The notes below the pieces were generated by a model. It saw only the letters and a program-made list of their open reading frames with translations, made no database searches and was not told where the DNA came from. Below are positions 1-9,457 of a DNA stretch of 64,000 nt, piece by piece. Source of the stretch: Pseudomonas sp. Q1-7 (GTDB taxonomy: Bacteria; Pseudomonadota; Gammaproteobacteria; Pseudomonadales; Pseudomonadaceae); NCBI RefSeq assembly GCF_028010285.1, contig NZ_CP116304.1, positions 4,480,501 through 4,544,500 on the forward strand, written 5' to 3'. Each line of letters starts with the position of its first letter. The stretch's first letter is position 1. The translations under genes and the position numbers were made by a program.

Positions 1-365
1 TCTTCGCCTGCCGAATAGAGTGAAACTTCACACACCGCTTGACGCCGACCAAGTTTAAGTATCCGTGCCTCAGCAAGTAGGTCCACCGGCTTGGGGCGGG
101 TCAGGAAGTTGATATTCAAGTTGGACGTCACTGCCATTTCGACCTTGCCCAAGCGCCCCAGCACCACCGCATACATCGCCGCATCCGCCAGCGCCATGAT
201 GGTCGGACCGGACAAGGTACCGCCTGGACGCACCAATTTTGGCTGGAACGGCACCCGCGCTAATGCCCCCTGCTCGTCCATCCGCTCGATTCTCAGATCG
301 ATGTCATCCGCCATCGGCACGCCTGCTCGAATCAGCGCCTCGACCTGTTCCGCCGTCAGACTCAC
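1..365 (-). CDS. PaaI-type hotdog-fold thioesterase, 3' end outside window
   Basis: Minus-strand reading frame of 121 codons that runs off the left edge, so the C-terminus is missing. The GTG at 365-363 is preceded by GGAGG with 8-nt spacing, which fixes the start. The segment [20 protein letters not shown] followed by [15 protein letters not shown] is the typical hotdog-fold acyl-CoA thioesterase core (PaaI/YigI type), with the conserved G-x-x-x-x-x-x-x-D-x-A helix. Family members hydrolyse acyl-CoA thioesters; the substrate cannot be read from sequence. It is divergent from proS. Family call is good, exact function unknown. Confidence 0.7.
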   Translation of the reverse strand, partial: MSLTAEQVEALIRAGVPMADDIDLRIERMDEQGALARVPFQPKLVRPGGTLSGPTIMALADAAMYAVVLGRLGKVEMAVTSNLNINFLTRPKPVDLLAEARILKLGRRQAVCEVSLYSAGE

Positions 366-473
366 TACGTCGCCCTCCGCCCTCTGACAGGACCGCAATC
401 CTGTACGCCACTTGATCAGGGCCGTACAATGCCGAGCCATTCAAACCCATCGCAACCGACAAAACGGCCAAAC

Positions 474-2189
474 ATGCGTACCAGTCAGTACCTGCTGTCT
501 ACCCTCAAGGAAACCCCCACCGATGCCGTGGTGATCAGCCACCAGTTGCTGCTGCGCGCTGGCATGATCCGCAAGCTCGCCTCCGGCCTCTACACCTGGC
601 TACCAATGGGTCTGCGGGTTTTGCGCAAGGTCGAGACCGTGGTCCGCGAAGAGATGAACGCAGCCGGTGCGCTGGAAGTGCTGATGCCCGCCGTCCAGCC
701 CGCAGAACTCTGGCAGGAGTCCGGTCGCTGGCAGCAGTACGGCCCCGAACTGCTTCGCCTCAAGGACCGTCATGAACGCGATTTCTGCGTAGGTCCGACC
801 CATGAGGAAGTAATCACCGACCTCGCGCGCAATGAGCTGAACAGCTACAAGCAGCTACCGCTCAATTTCTACCAGATCCAGACCAAATTCCGTGACGAGA
901 TCCGCCCGCGCTTCGGCCTGATGCGTGGCCGTGAGTTCGTGATGAAGGACGCCTACTCCTTCCATATGAGCCAGGAATCCCTGCAGGAAACCTACGACCG
1001 CATGCACCAGGCGTACTGCAACGTGTTCAGCCGCCTGGGCCTGGATTTCCGCCCCGTGCTGGCCGACACCGGCTCCATCGGCGGCACCGGCTCCCACGAA
1101 TTCCATGTGCTGGCCGAATCCGGTGAAGACGACATCGCCTTCAGCGACAGCTCCGACTACGCCGCCAACGTCGAGAAAGCCGAAGCCCTGCCCCGTGAAA
1201 CCGAGCGGCCGGCGCCGGATCAGGAACTGAAGCTGGTCGACACCCCCAATACCAAGACCATCGCCGACCTCGTGGAGAACTTCGGCCTGCCGATCGAGAA
1301 GACCATCAAGACCTTGGTGGTACACGGTGCCGAGGAAGGCAAGCTGGTGGCACTGATCGTCCGTGGCGACCACGAACTCAACGAGATCAAGGCTGCCAAT
1401 CTGCCGCAGGTCGCCAACCCGCTGGTGTTCGCCAGCGAAGCCGAGCTGCGCCAGGCCATTGGTGCCGGCGCGGGCTCCCTCGGCCCGCTGAACCTGCCGC
1501 TGCCCTGCGTGGTGGACCGTTCCGTGGCCCTGATGAGTGATTTCGCCATCGGCGCCAATATCGACGACAAGCACTACTTCGGCGTGAACTGGGAGCGCGA
1601 CCTGCCGTTGCCGGAAGTCGCCGACCTGCGCAACGTGGTCGCCGGCGACCCGAGCCCGGACGGCAAAGGTACTCTGGTCATCAAGCGCGGCATCGAGGTC
1701 GGCCACATCTTCCAGCTCGGCACCAAATACAGCGAAGCCATGAAGCTGAATGTACTGAGCGAGCAAGGCAAGCCGGTTACCCTGATCATGGGCTGCTACG
1801 GCATCGGCGTATCGCGCGTGGTGGCTGCGGCCATCGAGCAGAACTACGACGAGCGCGGCATCCTCTGGCCGGCGGCCCTGGCCCCCTTCCAGGTCGCCCT
1901 GGTACCGCTCAAGTACGAGACCCCGGCCGTCAAGGAAGCCACCGACAAGCTCTACGCCGAACTGCGTGCCGCAGGCGTCGACGTGCTGCTGGACGACCGT
2001 GACAAGAAGACCAGCCCCGGCGTCAAATTCGCCGACATGGAGCTGATCGGCATCCCGCACCGCATCGTGGTGAGTGAGCGTGGACTGGCCGAAGGCAACC
2101 TGGAATACAAGAACCGCCGCGAAGCCGACAGCCAGAATGTGCCGGTCGCCGAGGTCCTGTCCTTCATCTCCGCCCGCGTGAATCGCTGA
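474..2189 (+). CDS. proS: Prolyl-tRNA synthetase
   Basis: Class II aminoacyl-tRNA synthetase of 571 residues that charges tRNA-Pro with proline in the cytoplasm. The start is set at the ATG giving [15 protein letters not shown], the usual N-terminus of bacterial ProS; an in-frame ATG at 429 would add 15 residues of low-complexity sequence and is less likely. Visible features: motif 2 region ([21 protein letters not shown]), a long editing (INS) domain in the middle (about residues 220-400) that clears mis-charged alanine, motif 3 ([17 protein letters not shown]) and the C-terminal anticodon-binding domain. Length equals the usual ProS of gamma-proteobacteria. The following lipoprotein gene starts 8 nt after the stop, so the two may be cotranscribed. 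Confidence 0.97.
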   Translation: MRTSQYLLSTLKETPTDAVVISHQLLLRAGMIRKLASGLYTWLPMGLRVLRKVETVVREEMNAAGALEVLMPAVQPAELWQESGRWQQYGPELLRLKDRHERDFCVGPTHEEVITDLARNELNSYKQLPLNFYQIQTKFRDEIRPRFGLMRGREFVMKDAYSFHMSQESLQETYDRMHQAYCNVFSRLGLDFRPVLADTGSIGGTGSHEFHVLAESGEDDIAFSDSSDYAANVEKAEALPRETERPAPDQELKLVDTPNTKTIADLVENFGLPIEKTIKTLVVHGAEEGKLVALIVRGDHELNEIKAANLPQVANPLVFASEAELRQAIGAGAGSLGPLNLPLPCVVDRSVALMSDFAIGANIDDKHYFGVNWERDLPLPEVADLRNVVAGDPSPDGKGTLVIKRGIEVGHIFQLGTKYSEAMKLNVLSEQGKPVTLIMGCYGIGVSRVVAAAIEQNYDERGILWPAALAPFQVALVPLKYETPAVKEATDKLYAELRAAGVDVLLDDRDKKTSPGVKFADMELIGIPHRIVVSERGLAEGNLEYKNRREADSQNVPVAEVLSFISARVNR

Positions 2190-2197
2190 TCGAGAAA

Positions 2198-3154
2198 ATG
2201 TCCAAGCGTAGTTCCCCTTACCTCGTCGGCGCCGCCCTGTGCGGCGCCCTTTTCGTCAGCGGCTGTGCCAACCATTTGCCACAGCGCAGCGAGCACGAGG
2301 AGCGTGTCGAGCGCAAGTTGCTCAGTCACAGCCTGCAGATCGACGTGGGCGCCCCCCAGGTATTGGAACTGCCGCAACGTCGCGTTCGCATCAACGAGCA
2401 GAAGACCTTCGAAGTCACCGAGTTCGAGGTCAGCCGTCACTACGACCGCTACACCCCCTACCAGCCCTGGCGGGAACTCTACGAGATTCCGCTCGGGGCA
2501 GTGGCTGTGGTCGCTGGTGTCGGTGCCAATGTGCTCAACGTCGTGCTGCTTGGCAGCCTGCCGGACACCGCCACCAAGGACTGGATCAGCTATGGCTTCG
2601 CCGGCCTCAACCCGGCGATGAACGTCGAGTCCAACGGTCGTTCCGAGCAAAACCTGGCGAGCATCGACGAAAAGCAGTTGGACAGGCGGATGGAATACTC
2701 CAGCCTGCCCTGGGCGGAGCGCCCGGTGCTGGTCAAGCTGGGCAACCATAGCCATGAGCTGCTCACCGACCGCAACGGCGTCCTGCGTCTTAACCTGCTG
2801 GATGGTCCCTTCGCCGACCAGGACATCAGCCGAATCGGCATGCTCCAACTGAGCGTCGAAGACCCCATGGACAACACCGCTGCCAACGCCACCCTGGGCA
2901 TCAGCCGCGCCCTGCGTGGCAAGCTGGCGGAAGCCCATGCCTTGATCTTCGAGGACCTCGAAGACGACGAAGTCCCGCAGTGGGTGCATCGCGTCAAGCG
3001 CCTGTCGGAACTGGGCCTCGAAGAGGAAGCCAGTGAACTGGAACAGAGCCTGATCGAGCTGACCCGCAACGACCCGGAGCTGCAGCAGGAATTCCTCCAG
3101 TCGTTGATGACCACTGCCGGCCGACTTGCCGCGGACCCCGGCGACTCGGATTGA
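2198..3154 (+). CDS. Conserved lipoprotein of unknown function
   Basis: 318 residues. The N-terminus is a lipoprotein signal peptide ending in a lipobox (FVSGC, Cys at about residue 23), so the mature protein should be attached to a membrane, probably the outer one. One hydrophobic glycine/valine-rich stretch near residues 100-120 (GAVAVVAGVGANVLNVVLLG) could insert in a membrane. The C-terminal 90 residues are acidic and helical (EDLEDDEVPQWVHRVKRLSE), resembling repeat-type helices. Starts 8 nt after proS; an equivalent gene sits beside proS in P. aeruginosa as I recall. I do not recognise a functional domain. It converges with acyP. Confidence 0.8.
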   Translation: MSKRSSPYLVGAALCGALFVSGCANHLPQRSEHEERVERKLLSHSLQIDVGAPQVLELPQRRVRINEQKTFEVTEFEVSRHYDRYTPYQPWRELYEIPLGAVAVVAGVGANVLNVVLLGSLPDTATKDWISYGFAGLNPAMNVESNGRSEQNLASIDEKQLDRRMEYSSLPWAERPVLVKLGNHSHELLTDRNGVLRLNLLDGPFADQDISRIGMLQLSVEDPMDNTAANATLGISRALRGKLAEAHALIFEDLEDDEVPQWVHRVKRLSELGLEEEASELEQSLIELTRNDPELQQEFLQSLMTTAGRLAADPGDSD

Positions 3155-3185
3155 CGCACCGGGAGCGCCAGACGCGCTCTCGGCC

Positions 3186-3461
3186 TCAGCGCCGCACGAT
3201 GAAGCCGGTAATTCCCTGTAGCGGCTGCTCCTGAAGCTCCACGCCGGTTACCTGCGCATCGGCGGGCCCCTGCTCCAGCCAAGCTGCCAGCTCGCGTGCG
3301 GGAGCCTCTTCCCCCTCCACCAGCACCTCGACCCGGCCATCCGCCAGGTTGCGCACCCAGCCATCCAGCTCCAGGCGATCGGCCTGCTCCTGGGTGGCCT
3401 GGCGGTAATACACGCCCTGAACCTTGCCGCTCACGTAGCCATGCAGACAGATCCGCGCCAT
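3186..3461 (-). CDS. acyP: Acylphosphatase
   Basis: 91-residue small alpha/beta enzyme that hydrolyses carboxyl-phosphate bonds (acyl phosphates) in the cytoplasm. The family signature [16 protein letters not shown] carries the catalytic Arg that binds phosphate, and the catalytic Asn is in [13 protein letters not shown]. Length is typical of the family. The gene follows the thioredoxin-like lipoprotein gene by 4 nt on the same strand, so the two form an operon; there is no obvious metabolic link. Downstream it converges with the proS-linked lipoprotein gene. Confidence 0.93.
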   Translation of the reverse strand: MARICLHGYVSGKVQGVYYRQATQEQADRLELDGWVRNLADGRVEVLVEGEEAPARELAAWLEQGPADAQVTGVELQEQPLQGITGFIVRR

Positions 3462-3465
3462 CGCC

Positions 3466-3945
3466 CTAGCCTCCCTTGCGCAATTCTTCGAGGCGAGCGG
3501 TCAGGCCCGCAGCGCTCTGTTCGCCCAGCAGACGCTCACGCAATTTGCCCTGAGCATCGATGATGTAGGTGACAGGCAATGCTTCGCTGCGTGGCAGGTC
3601 GTAGCGTTTGGAGGGGTCCTCGGCCAGTACGGTGAAACGAATTCCCATTTTGTCGATCGCCTGACCGAGTTCATCCCCCTGCAGGCCGTCGAAATTGACA
3701 CCCAACACCTTCACGCCCTTGTCCCGCTGCTGCTCGGCGAGCGCGTTGAGCTCGGGAATCTCAGTGCGGCACGGCGCGCACCATTCGGCCCAGTAATTGA
3801 TGACCAGCCACTGGCCTTCGAGGCGCTCAACCGCTACCTTCTGTCCATGCTGATCGACACCTACGTCGTCCGAGCAGCTGGCCAGGAGCAGGCTGGCGCC
3901 CAGCAGTGCGAATGCCCCTATAACAGCTTGGAGTCGCGATCCCAT
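3466..3945 (-). CDS. TlpA-type thioredoxin-fold lipoprotein
   Basis: 159 residues. The signal peptide ends in a lipobox (SLLLASC, Cys about residue 24), so this is a membrane-anchored periplasmic thiol protein. The redox motif is [13 protein letters not shown], the WCxPC form of TlpA/ResA-type thioredoxins, followed by the cis-proline region (ALPVTYIID). Such proteins usually reduce disulfides for cytochrome c maturation or other periplasmic targets; the target here is unknown. The start codon is only 30 nt from that of the divergent PilZ gene, so their promoters must overlap each other or the coding sequences. Confidence 0.85.
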   Translation of the reverse strand: MGSRLQAVIGAFALLGASLLLASCSDDVGVDQHGQKVAVERLEGQWLVINYWAEWCAPCRTEIPELNALAEQQRDKGVKVLGVNFDGLQGDELGQAIDKMGIRFTVLAEDPSKRYDLPRSEALPVTYIIDAQGKLRERLLGEQSAAGLTARLEELRKGG

Positions 3946-3975
3946 GCATTCGGTCCTCGTGTACGCGGGGTTGAT

Positions 3976-5382
3976 ATGACGCTGGATGCCTTGCGCCTGG
4001 AAGTGCCGGACATCCAGGAAGAGAACGGCACTCCGTTGGCAAGCGTGCCGACGCTGCTCACGGAAGCGCGCCGACTCCCTCAGGATAGTGCCTTGCAGCA
4101 GGTCCTTGGGCTTTTGTTCAGGCTCAACCGTAGCGCCCTGACCTTACTCGAAAGGCAACGCGTGCTGCAAAGCTTCGGCGAAGAGTTCCGGCACTATGCC
4201 CAGGCCTATCAGGACCGAACGCTTCCACCCACACTCTTCGTCAAGCTCTGCGACGAACTCGCTTGCGGTTTCAAACGCCTGTTGCTGCAGATCCTCCAGG
4301 GCCACCAGCCTTCGCGCCCCCACCTGGCCTGGTGCCTGTACATGGCCCAGCATTTCCTCGCCCAGACCCAACTGCGCCACTACCAGCTCTATCAGGAACC
4401 GAGCCCGCGCCTGTGGCGCGATAGTCACCTGCTGTACTGGATAGGCGAACACCAGAACTGCCTGGACGAGCCCGTCGCCGCAGCCTTCCGCCCCACGCCG
4501 GCCAATACGTTGCGCGGCCTCTACCAGCAGATGTTGCTGCTGGCACTGAGCAATCCCTTCCACCTGAGCGAAGGCGAATGCCCGCTCCTGTTCGGCGCCC
4601 TGGCGCCGCTGGCCGGACTCGCGCGTCTGCTGCCCTGGGACGAGGAGGACGAGAACGGCAGTCCGACCGTCGACCTGACCGAATCCCAACCCTGCCTGCC
4701 CCTGGATCAGCAACCCGATGGCGCCAATTCCTACCTGCGTCGCTTCGAACTGGGTGCCCTGCTGATCGCCGTGCACGAACCCGCGCCCCTGCGCAGCGAG
4801 AACGAACGCCAGCTCCTGGAAAAGGTTCGCCAGCACTGGCTGGGGCGACAGCAACGTCGCCACCCGCGCACAGAGCAGTCCGGAAGCTGCCAACTGGTCG
4901 TGGGTCTGACCGCCATCCATGCCGAACTGTTGGCACAGCATCCCGGGCGTTGCGACGCGCAACTTCTCGATGCCAGCCCCGGCGGCGCCCGCCTGCTCTG
5001 CCATGGCGACCTGGGCAATAAGTTGCCGGTGGGGCAACTGGTACTGGTGCAGACCCAGAGCACCCCGCTGCTCGCCCTGGTGCGCTGGCGCTACCAGAAC
5101 AGCGAAGGCCTGCACCTGGGCCTGCGCTACCTCAAAGGGCTGCCGCGTCCGGTCTGGCTGCGCCGCGCCCCCAGCGCCCAGACGCACGCCGGCGTCCTGC
5201 AGAGCACGCCGGAGCCCGGCAATGGCTGGCATCACGGCCTCTGGCTGCCCTGCCAGCAGTTCGTCGAAGGGGAAAGCCTCTGGCTGCAGCTGGCACAGGT
5301 GCATAACCAGGCCATCGTACTGCTGCCGGAACCCAACCTGCATTCATCGCTGGTGGCGCGCTACCCCCTGCAACTTGCCTGA
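3976..5382 (+). CDS. PilZ-domain protein with long N-terminal region
   Basis: 468 residues with the ATG at 3976; longer in-frame extensions would overlap the divergent thioredoxin gene. The C-terminal third holds both cyclic-di-GMP binding motifs of PilZ domains: RxxxR as RRHPR (residues 294-298) and DxSxxG as DASPGG (332-337), followed by a beta-barrel-like sequence with ALVRWRYQN and HLGLRYL. The first 280 residues are leucine-rich and helical without a recognised domain. I infer a c-di-GMP receptor that passes the signal to a partner through its N-terminal part. The partner and process (motility, pili, exopolysaccharide) cannot be told from the neighbours. Confidence 0.75.
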   Translation: MTLDALRLEVPDIQEENGTPLASVPTLLTEARRLPQDSALQQVLGLLFRLNRSALTLLERQRVLQSFGEEFRHYAQAYQDRTLPPTLFVKLCDELACGFKRLLLQILQGHQPSRPHLAWCLYMAQHFLAQTQLRHYQLYQEPSPRLWRDSHLLYWIGEHQNCLDEPVAAAFRPTPANTLRGLYQQMLLLALSNPFHLSEGECPLLFGALAPLAGLARLLPWDEEDENGSPTVDLTESQPCLPLDQQPDGANSYLRRFELGALLIAVHEPAPLRSENERQLLEKVRQHWLGRQQRRHPRTEQSGSCQLVVGLTAIHAELLAQHPGRCDAQLLDASPGGARLLCHGDLGNKLPVGQLVLVQTQSTPLLALVRWRYQNSEGLHLGLRYLKGLPRPVWLRRAPSAQTHAGVLQSTPEPGNGWHHGLWLPCQQFVEGESLWLQLAQVHNQAIVLLPEPNLHSSLVARYPLQLA

Positions 5383-5503
5383 GTGGTCAAACTGCGAGGC
5401 GAGTCACGCCAGACGGCGGCCAAGGCGCACAGTTCGCAGGGGATTGGCTGCTTATAATTCCGGCCCATCGGTACAAGCGTACCTTTACGAGCTTGGATGC
5501 CCC

Positions 5504-5893
5504 ATGCAACAGCACGACAGCCTGATCGGCCCGGTTCCTGCCTGTATCATCGAAGTCGCCCGCTCCACAGTCACGCCCTTCGAAGGCCGGGTGGCGGATT
5601 TCAATGTGGCGGCCTGGTTGCACCTGCCGGGCATGACCGAGCTGCCGGTTTCCCTGCTGGTGAACTACATGGATGGCGGGCAACCGCGCGAGGTCGCGGT
5701 GGATCACGGCCGACTAAATCCCAAGGGCAAGATCCTGCTGGCCGGCATCGCCCGCCTGCCCTTCAAGCAGAAGATCGAACTGATGCAGGTGCGCTTGCGC
5801 TGTGCCGTCCCGATCAAGGGATTGTTGGTTGACGAGCTCTTCGTGCAGGCAGTGGAACTGGCCGAACCGGCCAAGCGCCAGGTACGCGCCTGA
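5504..5893 (+). CDS. Conserved hypothetical protein, 129 residues
   Basis: Small soluble-looking protein without signal peptide or membrane segment. The ATG at 5504 is chosen because the preceding in-frame sequence overlaps the end of the PilZ gene out of frame and looks non-coding. A TATAAT hexamer lies about 45 nt upstream (5453-5458), so it may have its own promoter, though I see no convincing -35 box at proper spacing. The sequence has a beta-rich pattern (ELPVSLLVNYMDGG, GKILLAGIARLPF) suggestive of a compact beta fold. No family recognised; probably restricted to Pseudomonas. Confidence 0.65.
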   Translation: MQQHDSLIGPVPACIIEVARSTVTPFEGRVADFNVAAWLHLPGMTELPVSLLVNYMDGGQPREVAVDHGRLNPKGKILLAGIARLPFKQKIELMQVRLRCAVPIKGLLVDELFVQAVELAEPAKRQVRA

Positions 5894-5897
5894 GCCT

Positions 5898-6086
5898 TCA
5901 GCCGGGCAATGCCCGGTTGCTCTCCGGGGGCGGAGCCATTCCCTCCCGATCCTCATGCATGCTTACCGGCGCCAGGGATTGCGGCCAATGCCGGAACTTC
6001 AGTCCGGTCACCCGATTCAGCCCCTCCAGCGCCCGTTGCGGCACGCGCTCATGCAGGTGGATCAGTTTGTCTCTCGTACTACCCAT
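5898..6086 (-). CDS. Small conserved hypothetical protein, 62 residues
   Basis: Begins MGSTRDKLIHLHERVPQRAL and continues LEGLNRVTGLKFRHWPQSL, an amphipathic helical sequence that reads as genuine protein; the 44 codons upstream in the same frame are arginine/glycine-rich and look non-coding. The ATG at 6086-6084 is preceded by AGGGGG. The stop lies 4 nt from the stop of the convergent 129-residue gene. It is transcribed in the same direction as, and downstream of, the BrkB-family gene. I recall similar short proteins in other pseudomonads but know no function. Confidence 0.6.
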   Translation of the reverse strand: MGSTRDKLIHLHERVPQRALEGLNRVTGLKFRHWPQSLAPVSMHEDREGMAPPPESNRALPG

Positions 6087-6224
6087 TGCGTTCGCCCCCT
6101 GGCCATCGGCTCGACGGCCTTTTCCCTGCAGTGCCATAAACATGCCAACCGCACCAGCCCGCCATCGCACAGGTCGCCGCCGGGGCGGGCAGACACCGGC
6201 ACTGCCGCCAGCTGACAAATTTCG

Positions 6225-7445
6225 TCAGTCGTTTCCCGGCTTGAGCCACTGCGCCAGGCTGCCGCCGAACAAGGCCTGCTGCTCTTCCTGAAGCAACTCC
6301 AGGGCCTTGCGCAAGGGCGGATACCACTCCTCTTCCAGATGCTCGGGCAACTGTCCCAGACTGGGCAGCGGCCAGGGCATATGTGCGAGCAACTGGTAGA
6401 AACTGTAGCCGCTCAGATCGCGGCAGAGCACCCAGGAACCTCCGCTGGCGCGGCAGACCAGGTGCTGGCTTTCCAGCAGCTCCAGCATTTCCAGCCACTC
6501 GTCCTCCGGCAGGTGCCAGCCGGCCCGCTGAACGTCCAGGTGCCGCACCGGCATGCCACGCATCTGGCGGTCGTGGAACACCCGCAGGATCCCCAGCAGC
6601 ACCAGCAGGCGAGGCAACGCGCGACGGCGCCAGTGCCAGGGAGTGGAGAGGTTGCACACCAGTTCGGCGCCGAACAGCACGATGATCCAGGACAGGTAGA
6701 TCCACAGCAGGAACAGCGGCACCGTGGCGAAGGCCCCATAGATCAGTTGGTAGCCAGGAAAGAAGCTGACATAAAGCCCGAACAACGCCTTGGCCGCTTC
6801 GAACAGCAACGCCGTGAAAACACCGCCCGCCAGGGCATGGCGCACCGGCACCCGGGCGTTGGGCACCGCCGCGTAGATCAGGGTGAAGGCGGCGATGCTG
6901 GACAGCAACGGCATGAAACCGAGCAGGGTCTTGGCGCCGATCAGGGCATCCGGCCCCGAGATCAGCGACAGCGAGGTGATGTAGGTACTCACTGCGAATC
7001 CCGCGCCCAGCAGCAGCGGGCCAAGGCTGAGGATCGCCCAGTAAAGCAGGAAACTGGATATCCCCCGGCGCGGCTGGCGCACTCGCCAGATGGTGTTGAA
7101 GGCTTTCTCGATGGTTACCAGCATCATGAACGCCGTCACCACCAGCAACCCGACACCGACCCAGGTCAGATGCCGCGCCTGCACGGTGAATTCGCGCAGG
7201 TACTCCTGCAGGGTTTCCCCCGAGGAGGGTACGAAATTGCGGAAGATGAAGCTCTGGATCTGCTCGCCCGTGCCCTGGAAGGCCGGGATGGCCGAAAGCA
7301 TGGTGAAGGTCACCGTCATCATCGGCACCACCGCGAACAGGCTGGTGTAGGTCAGGGCGGCGGCGCTGTTGGTGCCACGATCGGCAATGAACCGCTGCAG
7401 CAGGAAGCGCCAGAATTCGACGACGTCGGTGAGGCGTTGGCGCAT
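6225..7445 (-). CDS. YihY/BrkB-family inner-membrane protein (historically 'ribonuclease BN')
   Basis: 406 residues. The N-terminal 280 residues carry about six membrane helices with the family signature [19 protein letters not shown] and the hairpin near [18 protein letters not shown]. The C-terminal 120 residues are soluble (winged-helix-like, rich in Leu and Glu). Members of this family were once named ribonuclease BN, but that activity belongs to a different protein; the present function is unknown. Start ATG at 7445 is near a GGAGATGG ribosome-binding region. It is divergent from arsC. Confidence 0.88.
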   Translation of the reverse strand: MRQRLTDVVEFWRFLLQRFIADRGTNSAAALTYTSLFAVVPMMTVTFTMLSAIPAFQGTGEQIQSFIFRNFVPSSGETLQEYLREFTVQARHLTWVGVGLLVVTAFMMLVTIEKAFNTIWRVRQPRRGISSFLLYWAILSLGPLLLGAGFAVSTYITSLSLISGPDALIGAKTLLGFMPLLSSIAAFTLIYAAVPNARVPVRHALAGGVFTALLFEAAKALFGLYVSFFPGYQLIYGAFATVPLFLLWIYLSWIIVLFGAELVCNLSTPWHWRRRALPRLLVLLGILRVFHDRQMRGMPVRHLDVQRAGWHLPEDEWLEMLELLESQHLVCRASGGSWVLCRDLSGYSFYQLLAHMPWPLPSLGQLPEHLEEEWYPPLRKALELLQEEQQALFGGSLAQWLKPGND

Positions 7446-7569
7446 TCCATCTCCTTGATTCGATTCGATCCGGCCCGACTCAGCAGACCGCAGGCGCGGT
7501 GTACGGTTCAGGCCGGCACCACGACGCGGTTAGAATAGCCGCCTCGACCAAGCCCATGCGACCCCCGAC

Positions 7570-8925
<1,356 letters not shown>

Positions 8926-8941
8926 TTCCCGCTCCGATACG

Positions 8942-8970
8942 AAAAAGCCCGGCGTTCCAGCCGGGCTTTT
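8942..8970. terminator. Bidirectional rho-independent terminator after the DUF2069 gene
   Basis: Perfect 10-bp stem AAAGCCCGGC / GCCGGGCTTT around a 6-nt loop, with a T run on both strands. It ends the arsC-wrbA-DUF2069 transcript. Before the IS insertion it would also have stood just downstream of hda on the minus strand, so it was probably shared by the two convergent operons. Confidence 0.8.
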
Positions 8971-8980
8971 CGCTTCCACC

Positions 8981-9008
8981 TGTCCCGTCCTGAATAAGGT
9001 TTACACCT
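8981..9008 (+). repeat. IS left terminal inverted repeat
   Basis: 28 bp beginning TGTCCCGTCCTGAATAAGG; pairs with 10276-10303. The terminal TG/CA dinucleotides are those of IS3-family ends. Confidence 0.9.
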
Positions 9009-9033
9009 TGGCCTTTGTTTTCAGGAGCGTCCC

Positions 9034-9441
9034 ATGGCGCAAGGTGTACGACGTAGCCAGCGCGATTACACGCTGGCTTTTAAATTGGCGGTCGTCGACC
9101 AGGTCGAAAAGGGCGAAATGAGTTACAAGGAGGCTCAGGCCCGTTATGGCATCCAGGGTCGGTCGACGGTGTTGGTGTGGTTACGCAAGCACGGTCGGCA
9201 GGATTGGAGCCAGGGGGCGTCCATCCGTACCGCAAGGAGCCTTTCCGTGTCCGAGCCCGATCGACCCTTGACCCCCGAGCAACGCATCAAGGAACTGGAG
9301 CAGCAGCTGGAGCTAGCCAACCAGAAGGCCCAGTTCTTTGAGGCCGTGGTGGATGTGCTGAAGAACGACTACGGCGTTTCCATCGTAAAAAGCGTACCGG
9401 CAAGTCCTCACGCAAAGGCAAGTCCAAGGGCTGAGCGTTAG
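9034..9441 (+). CDS. IS3-family OrfA (helix-turn-helix / leucine zipper protein)
   Basis: 135 residues as read. N-terminal helix-turn-helix (FKLAVVDQVEKGEMSYKEAQ, then GRSTVLVWLRKHG) binds the element ends in this family; residues 85-115 form the leucine-zipper region (IKELEQQLELANQKAQFFEA). RBS AGGAG lies 7 nt before the ATG. The last 16 residues (after VSIVK) look out of frame: one base later the DNA reads KRTGKSSRKGKSKG-stop, the kind of basic tail usual for these OrfA proteins, ending at 9434. I infer loss of one A in the run at 9387-9391, so the annotated C-terminus is probably not the ancestral one. Confidence 0.85.
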   Translation: MAQGVRRSQRDYTLAFKLAVVDQVEKGEMSYKEAQARYGIQGRSTVLVWLRKHGRQDWSQGASIRTARSLSVSEPDRPLTPEQRIKELEQQLELANQKAQFFEAVVDVLKNDYGVSIVKSVPASPHAKASPRAER

Positions 9442-9457
9442 CAGGGCTTGCCAGTTC

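Noticed and set aside
91-387. 98-codon plus-strand frame at the left edge
   Set aside because: Complement of the thioesterase frame, which has the recognisable fold and ribosome-binding site.
429-473. In-frame ATG upstream of the chosen proS start
   Set aside because: Adds 15 residues ([15 protein letters not shown]) absent from the ProS family; the ATG at 474 gives the family N-terminus.
855-2060. 401-codon frame opposite proS
   Set aside because: Antisense shadow; no family pattern.
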